A DNA stretch of 64,000 nucleotides from Alicycliphilus sp. UBA6560 (GCA_002434305.1 DJJU01000013.1:62001-126000), one strand, 5' to 3'. Positions 33,549-42,269 are shown, counted from the first letter of the stretch. A program made the numbers and translations. Notes: a model not told the origin generated them from the letters alone.

Positions 33549-33612
33549 TTGGAGCCAAAACCACCTCCAGCCCTTGCTGTACAAGCGCTGGCAGCTACCA
33601 AAAAGAGAGTTG
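33549..33612 (-). repeat. Dispersed repeat A, copy 10
   Basis: On the minus strand: CTTTTTGGTAGCTGCCAGCG, CTTGTACAGCAAGGGCTGGA, GGTGGTTTTGGCTCC. It sits between the convergent sorB and CsgG-like genes, just beyond their shared terminator. Confidence 0.8.
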
Positions 33613-33615
33613 GAA

Positions 33616-33658
33616 GCAAAAACGCCAGCGCGGCTCAAGGCCGCGCTGGCGTTTTTTA
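33616..33658. terminator. Bidirectional terminator between sorB and the CsgG-like gene
   Basis: A perfect stem (ACGCCAGCGCGGC / GCCGCGCTGGCGT, 5-nt loop TCAAG) has an A-tract on the left and a T-tract on the right. It could stop transcription from both convergent genes. Confidence 0.9.
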
Positions 33659-33676
33659 ATCAAGGGTACCGGTGGA

Positions 33677-34717
33677 TCAGCGCGACAGCGCACCCGCCGT
33701 GGCCGTGTCCAGCCGGCCCGTCACCGGCAGGCCCTGGGCCTGCTGGAATTCGCGCAGCGCCCTGGCCGTCTTCGGACCTGCGGAGCCGTCGGGCGTGCCG
33801 ACGTTGTAGCCCAGCGCATTCAGGCGCTCCTGCGCCTCGCGCACCGACATGGCTGCGCCCGCCCTGGTTTGCGACGGAGCGGCCCCGCCGTCCACCGACA
33901 GCTTGCCGCCGCCGCCCAGGCCCTGGCCCTGCACGCTTTGCGCGCGGTAGCTGCGCAGCGCCACGACCATCTGGTTGTACGCGTCCATGAAGGCGGCCGT
34001 CAGCACCTTGCCCTGCGCGGTGTTCTGGTAGCCGCCCAGGCCGCCGGCGCCACCGCCGCCGAACACGCTGCCGAAGCCGGCGAAATCGGTCTTGGAGGCG
34101 CTGCCCTCGGAAGCCGCCACCTGCACGCCCGAGCGGTTGTCCACCAGCGTCAGCATGGCGCTGGCCTCGCGCGTCTTCATGCTGCCACCGATGGCCGCCA
34201 CCGCCCGGCCGCGACCGCCGCCGATCAGGCCGCCCAGCGCGGCGCCCATGCCGCCCGCGTCGTTGTTGCTGAAGATGATCTCGGGCGACAGGCCGTAGTC
34301 GGAGGCCACCATCTGGCCCTTGCCGAAGTTGCTGCCGCCGCGCATCTCGCCCGAACCCATGAGCTGGCGCTCGCGGTCCATGGCGCGCATGCCGGCTGCA
34401 CCGCGCTCCACCACGATGAAGCAGTTGGACTGCTGGATCAGCAGACGCAGCAGGTTGGAGGTGGGCGGCAGCTTGTATTCGTTGCGCAGGATGGTGTACC
34501 AGCCGGCGTCTTGGTTCTCCACCAGCGACACGGTGCCCAGCGGGGCCGGGCAGCGCTCCAGCTGGCTGCTTTCATTGGCGGCGCTGCCGCCGGCGGCAGC
34601 GCCGGTGGCCACGGTCTTGGACTCGGCGCTGCCCATCTTCATGTTGGTGGTTTCGCAGCCGGTCAGCACCAGCGCGGCGCAGGCTGCAGCCAGCAGCGTC
34701 AGGGTTTTCTGGGACAT
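33677..34717 (-). CDS. CsgG-type outer-membrane lipoprotein with peptidoglycan-binding domain
   Basis: The 346-residue lipoprotein has a lipobox ending at Cys21 (ALVLTGCETT). A CsgG/HfaB-like region follows (about 60-265: LRLLIQQSNCFIVVERG, SDYGLSPEIIFSNNDAGG, RAVAAIGGSMKTREASAMLTLVDNRSGVQVAASEGSASKTDFAG). The C-terminal peptidoglycan-binding domain is at about 285-346 (MSVREAQERLNALGYNVGTPDGSAGPKTARALREFQQAQGLPV). CsgG proteins form outer-membrane pores for curli export, but no curli genes are near, so it may be a pore or scaffold anchored to the cell wall. Start at 34717 with AGGAGAGCC upstream. Confidence 0.88.
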   Translation of the reverse strand: MSQKTLTLLAAACAALVLTGCETTNMKMGSAESKTVATGAAAGGSAANESSQLERCPAPLGTVSLVENQDAGWYTILRNEYKLPPTSNLLRLLIQQSNCFIVVERGAAGMRAMDRERQLMGSGEMRGGSNFGKGQMVASDYGLSPEIIFSNNDAGGMGAALGGLIGGGRGRAVAAIGGSMKTREASAMLTLVDNRSGVQVAASEGSASKTDFAGFGSVFGGGGAGGLGGYQNTAQGKVLTAAFMDAYNQMVVALRSYRAQSVQGQGLGGGGKLSVDGGAAPSQTRAGAAMSVREAQERLNALGYNVGTPDGSAGPKTARALREFQQAQGLPVTGRLDTATAGALSR

Positions 34718-34857
34718 GGCTCTCCTTACCTCTGTCTTTCTTGTCGTCATTCGGTTGATGGGAAAAGGGATGGCCCGCGCTGCCGCAGTCACTGCTGCGG
34801 CGCGCGGACCGGCGGCGCAAAATCCTAGCAGCCCCTTCCAGACCGCAACTTTTTCTT

Positions 34858-35628
34858 TCAGTTTGTTTCTTCTGCCGTTGCTTCCACGGCCACGGAGGGG
34901 GCGAAAGGCAGGCGGTACAGCCACAGCGGCGTCCCGCCTGCCGCTTGTGCCTGCAGTCGCGCCTGGGGCACCGCGCCGGGCACGGCGAACTCCAGGCTTG
35001 CCAGCCACGCTCCGGGCGCCATCTGCTGCTGCGCCTTGGCCGCCGCGCGGCCCATGGTCTCGGGGCGCTGGAACAGGTAGACCAACTGATAGTCCCCCCA
35101 GTCGGCGGCCCAGATGTCGCCCCGGCGCACGCGCGCGAAGCGGCAGCGCAGCCGGCAGGCCAGGGCCAGCGGCCAGCTCCATTCGATGCCCTCCAGGCGC
35201 GCACCCGGGTAGGCCTGGCGCAGCGCCAGCAGGCCGTCGCCCAGGCCGCAGCCCGCGTCCAGCACGCGCGCACCGGCGGCCAGCGGCGCGGCCCGCTCCA
35301 GGCCGGCCAGGGCGCCGCGCGGCGTGGGGAACACCGGCGCGTCGCGCCAGGCGTGCAGCGGGTACAACAGCAGGAGCAGGCCCAGAGGCAGCAGCCAGGC
35401 CCAGGCGGGCAGCGCCGCCGCGCCCGACAGCAGCAGCGACAGCGGAAAGCCCAGCGCGATCAGCAGCCGGCGCCACCAGGCGGCAGCCCACAGGCTGGCC
35501 GCCACGCCCACGGCGCTGGCCAGCAGCAGGGCCGTCAGCGCGCCCAGCGCCGGCCGGGCGGCGGCATGCACCAGCCACGCTGCGGCCCACGCCAGCACGG
35601 CGGGCAGGGGCCAGCGCAGGCGGGGCAT
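34858..35628 (-). CDS. Class I SAM-dependent methyltransferase with N-terminal membrane domain
   Basis: The 256-residue protein starts with about 90 hydrophobic residues forming three or four membrane helices (WLVHAAARPALGALTALLLASAVGVAASLWAAAWW, LLPLGLLLLLYPL). A Rossmann methyltransferase domain follows with the SAM motif VLDAGCGLGDGLLALRQAYPGARLEGIEWS near residues 121-150. The catalytic half faces the cytoplasm by inference. The substrate is unknown. It lies between the CsgG-like gene and parB on the same strand. Confidence 0.85.
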   Translation of the reverse strand: MPRLRWPLPAVLAWAAAWLVHAAARPALGALTALLLASAVGVAASLWAAAWWRRLLIALGFPLSLLLSGAAALPAWAWLLPLGLLLLLYPLHAWRDAPVFPTPRGALAGLERAAPLAAGARVLDAGCGLGDGLLALRQAYPGARLEGIEWSWPLALACRLRCRFARVRRGDIWAADWGDYQLVYLFQRPETMGRAAAKAQQQMAPGAWLASLEFAVPGAVPQARLQAQAAGGTPLWLYRLPFAPSVAVEATAEETN

Positions 35629-35667
35629 GGGTTGTTGGGTATGAGGGGGCGAGGCCGTGGCAGCGCG

Positions 35668-36612
35668 TCAGTCTTGCTCGGCGCTTCCGCCGCGCAGGCG
35701 CTCGATCAGGCCGTTCAGGGCCTCCAGCGAGCCGAACTGGATGGCCAATTCGCCCATCTGCTCGGTGCGCCCGCCGCGGCGCACGCGCTTTTTCACGCGC
35801 ACCTCGACCTGGGCGGTGAGCAGGTCGGACAGCTCTTCTTCCACCCGGCGCAGGTCACGCGGTTTGTCGTCCTTGCGCGCCCTGCTGGCCGCGCCGCTGG
35901 CGCCGCCGTCCGGTGCGGCAAGCTTCTTCGCCAAGCCCTCGGCCTCGCGCACGGACAGCTTCCTGGCGGCGATCTGGTGGGCCGCGGTGATCTGCTGCGC
36001 GCGCTCCAGCGCCAGCAGGGCGCGCGCGTGGCCCATGTCCAGGTCGCCGGCCATCAGCATGGTCTGCACCGGCTCGGCCAGGTTCAGCAGGCGCAGCAGG
36101 TTGCTGGCGGCGCTGCGCGAGCGGCCTACGGCCTGCGCCGCCTGCTCGTGCGTCAGGCCGAACTCGCGCGTCAGGCGCTGCAGGCCCTGCGCCTCTTCCA
36201 GCGGGTTCAGGTCCTCGCGCTGGATGTTCTCGATGAGCGCCATGGCAGCGGCGGCCTCGTCGGGCACGTCGCGCACCAGCACCGGCACCTCGGCCAGGCC
36301 GGCCAGGCGCGAAGCGCGGAAGCGCCGCTCGCCGGCGATGATTTCGTACTTGCCGGCGTTCTCGCCCTTGGTCAGGCGGCGCACCAGGATGGGCTGCATC
36401 ACGCCCTGCGCGCGGATGCTCTCGGCCAGCTCGTACAGCGCGCCCTCGTCCATGCGAGTGCGCGGCTGGTAGATGCCGGGCACCAACTGGTCCAGGGCCA
36501 GCGCATGCGGCACGCCGTCGGCGGCGCCGGGCTGGGCCGGCGTGTCTGCGACCTTGGGGCCGAGCAGCGCTTCGAGCCCGCGGCCCAGACCCTTGGGTTT
36601 CTTGGTGGCCAT
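35668..36612 (-). CDS. parB: Chromosome partitioning protein ParB
   Basis: The 314-residue CTPase clamp and parS-binding protein has the N-terminal GLGRGLEALLG, the ParB/Srx domain with the GERRFRAS arginine patch near residues 103-110 and ENIQREDLNPLEEAQG, a helix-turn-helix (LTHEQAAQAVGRSRSAASNLLRLL), and a C-terminal dimer domain. It loads on parS, of which four candidates lie at 43.0-51.4 kb. parA is separated from it by the hydrolase and a 3.9-kb surface-protein gene, an uncommon spacing. Confidence 0.97.
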   Translation of the reverse strand: MATKKPKGLGRGLEALLGPKVADTPAQPGAADGVPHALALDQLVPGIYQPRTRMDEGALYELAESIRAQGVMQPILVRRLTKGENAGKYEIIAGERRFRASRLAGLAEVPVLVRDVPDEAAAAMALIENIQREDLNPLEEAQGLQRLTREFGLTHEQAAQAVGRSRSAASNLLRLLNLAEPVQTMLMAGDLDMGHARALLALERAQQITAAHQIAARKLSVREAEGLAKKLAAPDGGASGAASRARKDDKPRDLRRVEEELSDLLTAQVEVRVKKRVRRGGRTEQMGELAIQFGSLEALNGLIERLRGGSAEQD

Positions 36613-36631
36613 CGTGATGTATCTCTTTTCG

Positions 36632-37219
36632 TCAAAAAGGGGCGCAAACGCCCGTGCCGCTGCCGCTGCCGTCATCGCTGTCGCCCTCGGCCAGCGCCTG
36701 CAGCAGCGCCCGCCCCTGCGGCCACAGGCCCAGGGCGGATTCGGCGTTGATGTGCCCGCGCTCGCCCAGGTCGACGAAGCGCGCGCCCCAATCCGCCGCC
36801 AGCGCCTGTGCGCGTGCGAAGCTGCAGTACGGATCGTTGCGGCTGCCCACCAGCACGGCGGGAAACGGCAGCCGCTGGCGCGCGATCGGCGCCCAGCCGG
36901 GGATCTGCGCGGCCAGGCCGGGCTGCTCCACATCACCCGGTGCCACCAGCAGCGCGCCGCGCACCTTGTGCGCATGGCGCGTGTGCACCGCCCACCAGGC
37001 CGTGAGGATGCAGCCCAGGCTGTGCGCGGCCAGCACTACGGGGCCGGGTGCGTCGGCCACCACATCCTCCAGCCGCGCCGACCAGTCGCCGCGCTTCGGA
37101 GCCATCCAGTCGTGTTGCTGCACGCGCAGGTCGCCATAAGCCCGCTCCCACTCGGTCTGCCAGTGGCCTTCGGTGGAGTTCTGCCAACCGGGCAGGAGGA
37201 GCACTTCGGGGCGGGTCAT
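36632..37219 (-). CDS. RBBP9/YdeN family alpha/beta hydrolase
   Basis: The 195-residue protein has the RBBP9-type serine hydrolase signature: EVLLLPGWQNSTEGHWQTEWE at the N-terminus, the nucleophile elbow AHSLG near residue 66, the acid in GSRNDPYCSF, and the histidine in GERGHINAES. It ends 19 bp before parB and is probably co-transcribed with it. The physiological substrate is unknown. Confidence 0.9.
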   Translation of the reverse strand: MTRPEVLLLPGWQNSTEGHWQTEWERAYGDLRVQQHDWMAPKRGDWSARLEDVVADAPGPVVLAAHSLGCILTAWWAVHTRHAHKVRGALLVAPGDVEQPGLAAQIPGWAPIARQRLPFPAVLVGSRNDPYCSFARAQALAADWGARFVDLGERGHINAESALGLWPQGRALLQALAEGDSDDGSGSGTGVCAPF

Positions 37220-37220
37220 T

Positions 37221-37280
37221 GCTATTGATTCAGGAGCTAGCGGCGCTTGATGGGTGGGCGCTGGAGGCCGATTTCATTGA
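37221..37280 (+). repeat. Dispersed repeat A, copy 11
   Basis: It reads GCTATTGATTCAGGAGCTAG, CGGCGCTTGATGGGTGGGCG, CTGGAGGCCGATTTCATTGA. It lies one base upstream of the hydrolase start, on the opposite strand orientation, at the downstream edge of the inserted surface-protein block. Confidence 0.85.
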
Positions 37281-37309
37281 AATTTTCAAAACGGTATTCT
37301 GCCCTAGCC

Positions 37310-37364
37310 CACAAAACACATCGCCGCCGCGACACCCTGGCGGGCGTGGCGGCGGCGATGTGGC
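37310..37364 (-). terminator. Rho-independent terminator after the DUF11/IPTL-CTERM gene
   Basis: A perfect 14-bp stem (CACATCGCCGCCGC / GCGGCGGCGATGTG, 18-nt loop) is followed on the minus strand by TGTTTTGT. It would end the transcript of the large surface-protein gene and so separate it from the hydrolase-parB pair. Confidence 0.8.
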
Positions 37365-37386
37365 TCGTGTCAGCGCGGCGCGGCGC

Positions 37387-40300
37387 TTACATGCGTCGGC
37401 CCGGCTGGACGCCAGAGCGGCGCAGGGCGAAGCCGGCCATGAGCATCGAGAGGATGATCAGACCCCACTCAGAGAGGGTGGGGATGGCCTGGGCCGGGGG
37501 CGGGCCTTCGACGGGCAGTTCCTTCTCGTCGGGATCGTTACCGGGGTTCGGGTCGCCAGGGGCATTGACCGTGGCACGGTTGACCAGCGGACGGGACCCC
37601 TTGTAGGGCGTGTCGAGCATAACGGTAACGGTGAAGGCGCGTGTGGCCTGCGGCGCCAGCGTGCCGACCTGGCAGGTTACGGTGCGGGTGGCAGTGTCGT
37701 GGGCGCAGCCCGGAGCGGAGACGAAGGTCACCCCGGTGGGCAGGACGTCGGTTACCACGCCCAGGGTGCTGTTGCGACCGGCCTCGGTTTCTTCGTTCTT
37801 CACGGTCAGCGTGTAGACCACGGTGTCGCCAGCCTTGAGCCTGTCGGTGGGTCCAGCCAGGGCGGAAGATGTGCCTTCCTTGTTCAGCGACAGGTCCACG
37901 TCTTCGATGGAGCCGGGTGGCACGCTCGGATCACGCGTGGAGGTGCGGTCGTTAGTGTCGTTGTTGGCCAGCACGTCGAGGGCTGGGTCGGTCAGGCCCT
38001 CTTCCAACGCGCTCACCGAGGCGTTGTGGAAGATGGTGCCGGTCAACCGGCCCGCGGGCAGGCTTTGGGCCGTCATCTTAAACTTGATGGTCACGATTTC
38101 GCCCGGCGCCATCGTGCCGAGATTGCAGACCAGCGGGCCGGCAGTGGCCCCAGCGGTAAGGTCAGGACACGCTGTCGCCACCGGAACCAGCGTGGTAGCG
38201 CCGTTGCTGGAGGCTACCTCCAGCGTGCCGGCCTGCCAGTTGAACGTGGCCGACGAGGCCGCCGAGCCCGGCACCTTTGGGTTGAGCACGCCGGGAAACA
38301 CGTCTGTCATCACCACGTTGGTGGCGAATGCCGGGCCGTTGTTGGTGACGGTGATGGTGTATTGCGTCTCCTGGCCCAGGGCGATGGCATCGGCGCTGTG
38401 CGACATATTGATGAGCACGTCCAGTTCGGTCCGGTCGAGGGGAACCACGGCTTGCGCGTCGTTGTTGTCCTTTTTCGGTTCGTGGGTGGACGTGTCCACA
38501 TGCACCGTGTTGCTCAGTTCCACGGGCGGCGTAAGGCCGCCGACATCGCCGGACGAGCGCTGCTCGTAAGTCACCGCGTACTGGGCGCCGCTGTTCAGCG
38601 TGGGCCACGAGCATTCGAGCGTACCGCCCAGCTCGCCGTTAGCGGGCTGCGTGGCGCAGGTTCCGCCGTTATTCACCTGCAGGCTGTCGCCGATCCAATA
38701 GCCGTTGGTGGGCAGGGTGTCCACCATCGTCACGTCACGGGCGACGGACGGGCCCAGGTTTTGCACGACCACTGTGTAAGTGACTGGCTCGCCGGCCTTC
38801 GCGGGCGAAGGGGTGGGAGTCTTGTGGGCTGCCAGATCGACGATCGGGCGCACCAGGATTTCCGTCCTGGCCTCATTGTTTCCGTCATTCGTGTCGCGCA
38901 CCTGGGTGCTGCTGACACGGGCTATGTTTTCCTGGCGGTAGTAATTCGCCGGGTCGGTGGGAGTCGGGGTCTGCGGGGAACGGTCGGGGGCGAAGTGACG
39001 CACCACCAGCGTGATCGTGGCCGAGGCGCCTGGCTCGAGCTCCATGCCCTCGCAACTCCACTCGCGGGTTGTGTTGGTCGCATTGCCGCCGATCGAGCCG
39101 TTGCCAGCACCGAGGGCGGAGCCGTTGGTGCAAGCGCTTCCTTGGGCGGCACCGCCATTGATAGAGACCGAGGCAGAGACAAAACCGCCGTCCGGGAACG
39201 GCGCGGTGGCGCCGGCGACGGGCGTGCCGTCGGCGTTGCGTGCCAAGCCGTGGGTGGACGTGATCAGGTTGGTCAACTGATCTGTCACGGTGATGCCGGT
39301 CGAGCGCTGGAAGCCGGCGCCCGGGGCATTGGTCACGGTGAGGGTGTAGGTCACCTCCTCGCCGAAGTCATCGACCCGTACCTTGCTGGCCGATTTGGTG
39401 ATGCCCAAGTCGCCCAGCTCAGGCGACGCGGCCACGCTGACGCTGTCGCTTGGCGTGATCGGGAAGGCGCGGTCGCCCACGCCGGTGATGCCGACGTGGT
39501 TGATGATGGCAGTGGAATAGCCAGCCGGCAGGGGCATGACCGTGGCGTTGAGCGTCAGGTCCTTGTAGCCGTTAGGCTCGAAGCCCGCGGCGTTGGTGCA
39601 GGTCAGGTCAGCGGCCCCTGTAACCGGCAATCCTGGACAGTTCCATCCTGCCGCGGTGGATGCCGCGGAGATGCTGTCGATGCGGATGTACTGCGGCACG
39701 TTGTCGACCACGGTGACCGTGGACGCGATGGGCAGCGTGCTGGTGTTGCGCGCACGGATGCCGTAGGTAAACGTCTCGCCCTGTCGCACGACCGGCAGGC
39801 TCGTCGACTTGCTCACGCTCATGGAAACGGTGTCGCTGTAGGTCACAGTGCTGGTGTCGGTGTTGAGCGCGTTCACGCAGGCCGTGCATTCGTTGGAAGC
39901 GGATACGGTGCCGGTGTTCGTCACCGCCGCTCCATCCGCCCCTCCGGCGGGCACCGTGGTCTGGAGCCTGAGAGCCGAATAGGCACTCCCCACTGCGGGC
40001 GCGCTGCCGCTGTAGTCACAGGTGATGACCTGGCCTGCCGCGGAGCAAGCCCAGCCGTTACCGGTGAAGCCGTTGTAGACGACCCCTGCGGGCAGGGTAT
40101 CGACCACTCGAACGTTTTGCGGCGCGTCGCTGCCGCTGTTGCGGGTCACGCTCAGCGTCCATTCGACGGCGGTCGGCGCGTCTGTGTCGACAACCCGGGG
40201 AACGGGACGGCTGTTCCACTTCTCCAGGCTCACGTCCACTTCTAGGTTGGCGCCGACATTGGCGATTGTTGCCGAGCGGGTGTTGTTGTCGATCACCGCA

Positions 40301-41253
40301 TCGGGGAAGGGCGTCGTGCCACCGCCGCCCGCATCGAAGCCGCTGACGTTGACGCTCGCGGCAATCGACGAGCCGGGTGCAGCCGTGGCGATGGCCGGGA
40401 AGGTGAGCTCGGGAAGCACGTCACCCAAAGCAATGCCGCCCGCGGGCGCGGGGTAGTTGCAGGTAAAGACGGTACCCGGGTTCTGATTAACGGCCGAGGG
40501 CGTGCAGTTCCAGCCGCTGCCGGAGGGTGTGCTCCCGGTCGCGCCCACGGGCACTGTAAAGGTCACCTGTGCCGAACCTCCACTAGGGACGGTCGATGGC
40601 CCGTGGTTGGTAACCACGGCGGTGTAGCTGTAGGGGGAATACTGCGTAGGCGTCGTGACCGGGCCGTTGAAGACGATGCCCAGGTCGGCTGCCTTGGTGG
40701 TGGTGATGTTGCGTTCAAGATCCTGGTTGTTGGTTGGATCGGAATCCGTTTCGCTTGACATCGCCGAGGCATACGCCCGCCACTTGTTGGTTTCAACGCT
40801 GGGTAGCGTGACGTTGAAACCGATGACGCGGCTGTCGCCTGACGAGGACAGCGTGCCCAGGGGGCAGGTGAAGGTCTGGTTGCCTGCCGTGATGGTTGTG
40901 CCACTGGCCAGCACGGGCGTGCAGCTCACGCCTGCCGGCGCGCTGATGGAACGGAAGATCGCATCCACCGGCAACCGCTGCGTCATCACGACATTGGTGG
41001 CCGCCGCCCCCAGGTTGAGCTGTGTGGTCACTTCATAGGTGAAATCCCCGCCCGCCAAGCCTGTGGCGCTTGCAGGAATGGCGTTGTGGTTGACCAGAAC
41101 GTCTACCGCCTGAGCCTGCGCGCCTGCGGCGAACAGGACCAGCGGCACGGCGAGAAAAAAGGCGCGAGGGCCGGACTCAAGCAGGTGAGGCTTGGCGGCG
41201 AAGAGCGACGCCAGCGGCACGGCGGCACCACGTGAAAGCAAATGTTTAGGCAT
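37387..41253 (-). CDS. Large DUF11-repeat surface protein with IPTL-CTERM sorting signal
   Basis: The 1288-residue precursor has a signal peptide (FFLAVPLVLFAAGAQAQA, about residues 32-49) and then about eight DUF11-type beta-sandwich repeats. Each repeat has pieces such as YTLTVTNAPGAG, VTMVDTLPTNG and YTITVTNNGPAFATNVVMTDVFP. The C-terminus is a sorting signal: IPTLSEWGLIILSMLMAGFALRR, matching the IPTL-CTERM motif (IPTLSEWG, one helix, basic tail), which is thought to be processed by an exosortase-like enzyme. It is probably a long surface-exposed stalk or adhesin. It lies between parA and parB, has its own terminator, and is less GC-rich than its neighbours, suggesting later insertion. 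Confidence 0.9.
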   Translation of the reverse strand: MPKHLLSRGAAVPLASLFAAKPHLLESGPRAFFLAVPLVLFAAGAQAQAVDVLVNHNAIPASATGLAGGDFTYEVTTQLNLGAAATNVVMTQRLPVDAIFRSISAPAGVSCTPVLASGTTITAGNQTFTCPLGTLSSSGDSRVIGFNVTLPSVETNKWRAYASAMSSETDSDPTNNQDLERNITTTKAADLGIVFNGPVTTPTQYSPYSYTAVVTNHGPSTVPSGGSAQVTFTVPVGATGSTPSGSGWNCTPSAVNQNPGTVFTCNYPAPAGGIALGDVLPELTFPAIATAAPGSSIAASVNVSGFDAGGGGTTPFPDAVIDNNTRSATIANVGANLEVDVSLEKWNSRPVPRVVDTDAPTAVEWTLSVTRNSGSDAPQNVRVVDTLPAGVVYNGFTGNGWACSAAGQVITCDYSGSAPAVGSAYSALRLQTTVPAGGADGAAVTNTGTVSASNECTACVNALNTDTSTVTYSDTVSMSVSKSTSLPVVRQGETFTYGIRARNTSTLPIASTVTVVDNVPQYIRIDSISAASTAAGWNCPGLPVTGAADLTCTNAAGFEPNGYKDLTLNATVMPLPAGYSTAIINHVGITGVGDRAFPITPSDSVSVAASPELGDLGITKSASKVRVDDFGEEVTYTLTVTNAPGAGFQRSTGITVTDQLTNLITSTHGLARNADGTPVAGATAPFPDGGFVSASVSINGGAAQGSACTNGSALGAGNGSIGGNATNTTREWSCEGMELEPGASATITLVVRHFAPDRSPQTPTPTDPANYYRQENIARVSSTQVRDTNDGNNEARTEILVRPIVDLAAHKTPTPSPAKAGEPVTYTVVVQNLGPSVARDVTMVDTLPTNGYWIGDSLQVNNGGTCATQPANGELGGTLECSWPTLNSGAQYAVTYEQRSSGDVGGLTPPVELSNTVHVDTSTHEPKKDNNDAQAVVPLDRTELDVLINMSHSADAIALGQETQYTITVTNNGPAFATNVVMTDVFPGVLNPKVPGSAASSATFNWQAGTLEVASSNGATTLVPVATACPDLTAGATAGPLVCNLGTMAPGEIVTIKFKMTAQSLPAGRLTGTIFHNASVSALEEGLTDPALDVLANNDTNDRTSTRDPSVPPGSIEDVDLSLNKEGTSSALAGPTDRLKAGDTVVYTLTVKNEETEAGRNSTLGVVTDVLPTGVTFVSAPGCAHDTATRTVTCQVGTLAPQATRAFTVTVMLDTPYKGSRPLVNRATVNAPGDPNPGNDPDEKELPVEGPPPAQAIPTLSEWGLIILSMLMAGFALRRSGVQPGRRM

Positions 41254-41469
41254 GGCTGTAACTTTCTTGAGAAAGTGCCGAAGTGGGTTCCCTGAACAGG
41301 CCGTTAACTTCGGAGAAACGATGCAACTGCAGTAACCGCAGGTTGCGACCCAGCCGAGTCTAAGTAGACCTGTTCAGCAATTGCCTACATTCGCTCACAA
41401 GCACCCACACAAATAGTAATTGTTTGCAATTCGTATGGTTTTGTACGGCTTTAACGCACGTTCGTGCCC
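41254..41469. promoter_or_regulatory. AT-rich intergenic region upstream of the surface-protein gene
   Basis: This 216-bp gap is much more AT-rich than the par genes. An inverted repeat, ACTTTCT-TG-AGAAAGT (41261-41276), lies eight bases before the surface-protein ATG and covers its only purine-rich ribosome-site candidate (AGAAAG). A second imperfect hairpin (GCAACTGC / GCAGGTTGC) lies near 41324-41346. The stretch 41390-41450 has ACAAATAGTAATTGTTTGC and may hold the promoter. Confidence 0.5.
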
Positions 41470-42240
41470 TTACATCCGCTTGATGCGACCCACCATTTCC
41501 TGTGCGAACTCGACGAAAGCCTGGCTTCCCTTGGCGTTCGCGTCGAAAACCACCCCCGGCAGGCCATAGCTGGGCGCCTCGGCCAGCCGCACGTTGCGCG
41601 GGATGACGGTGTCGAACACCTTGTCGCCGAAGTGCTCCTTGAGCTGCTCGCTCACTTGCTGCTGCAGCGTGATGCGCGGGTCGAACATGACGCGCAGCAG
41701 GCCGATGATCTGCAGGTCGGGGTTGAGGTTGGCGTGCACCTGCTTGATGGTGTTGACCAGGTCGGTCAACCCTTCCAGAGCGAAGTATTCGCACTGCATG
41801 GGCACGATGACGCCGTGCGCGGCGCACAGGCCATTCAGGGTCAGCAGGCTGAGGGACGGCGGGCAGTCGATCAGGACGAAGTCGTACTCGCCGCCCACCT
41901 CGGCCAGGGCGTTTTTCAGGCGCCTCTCGCGCTGCTCCAGCTCCACCAGTTCCACCTCGGCGCCGGCCAGCTCACGGTTGGCGCCCAGCACTTGGTAGCC
42001 GCCGGGCTCGGACAGCACGGCGGCGTCGCGCACACCGGCTTGCCCCAGCAGCACGTCGTAGATGGTCTGCTGCAAAGCCCGCTTGTCCACGCCCGAGCCC
42101 ATGGTGGCGTTGCCCTGGGGGTCCAGATCCACCAGCAGCACGCGCTGGCCTATCTTGGCCAGACCGGCGGCCAGGTTGACGGTGGTGGTGGTCTTGCCGA
42201 CGCCACCCTTTTGGTTGGCGATACAAAAAATCTTGGCCAT
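41470..42240 (-). CDS. parA: Chromosome partitioning ATPase ParA (Soj)
   Basis: The 256-residue ATPase has a deviant Walker A motif NQKGGVGKTTTTVNLAAGLA at residues 9-28, VDLDPQGNATMGSG, and FVLIDCPPSLSLLTLNGL. ATP-bound ParA dimers bind DNA nonspecifically, and ParB-parS complexes move along them to segregate the origin region. It is 29 bp downstream of the LysE gene on the same strand. Its usual partner parB is 4.9 kb away. Confidence 0.97.
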   Translation of the reverse strand: MAKIFCIANQKGGVGKTTTTVNLAAGLAKIGQRVLLVDLDPQGNATMGSGVDKRALQQTIYDVLLGQAGVRDAAVLSEPGGYQVLGANRELAGAEVELVELEQRERRLKNALAEVGGEYDFVLIDCPPSLSLLTLNGLCAAHGVIVPMQCEYFALEGLTDLVNTIKQVHANLNPDLQIIGLLRVMFDPRITLQQQVSEQLKEHFGDKVFDTVIPRNVRLAEAPSYGLPGVVFDANAKGSQAFVEFAQEMVGRIKRM

Positions 42241-42269
42241 GCGGTGCAGGGGTGGCGCGCGAAGCGCGC

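Noticed and set aside
37247..37606. A short plus-strand frame starting MMGGRWRP inside repeat A copy 11
   Set aside because: It resembles the repeat-derived start of the BON gene but reads into the terminator and the antisense of the surface-protein gene, with no coding character.
37048..40245. A 1065-codon open frame on the plus strand, antisense to the surface-protein gene
   Set aside because: It begins in the hydrolase region and runs through the complement of the DUF11 repeats. Its translation is low-complexity Gly/Arg/His/Val-rich with no domain, as expected for antisense frames in GC-rich DNA.
41221..41240. A parS-like sequence CCACGTGAAAGCA near the 5' end of the surface-protein gene
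   Set aside because: Only one half-site fits; the left half (GGCA) lacks the GTT of the consensus.
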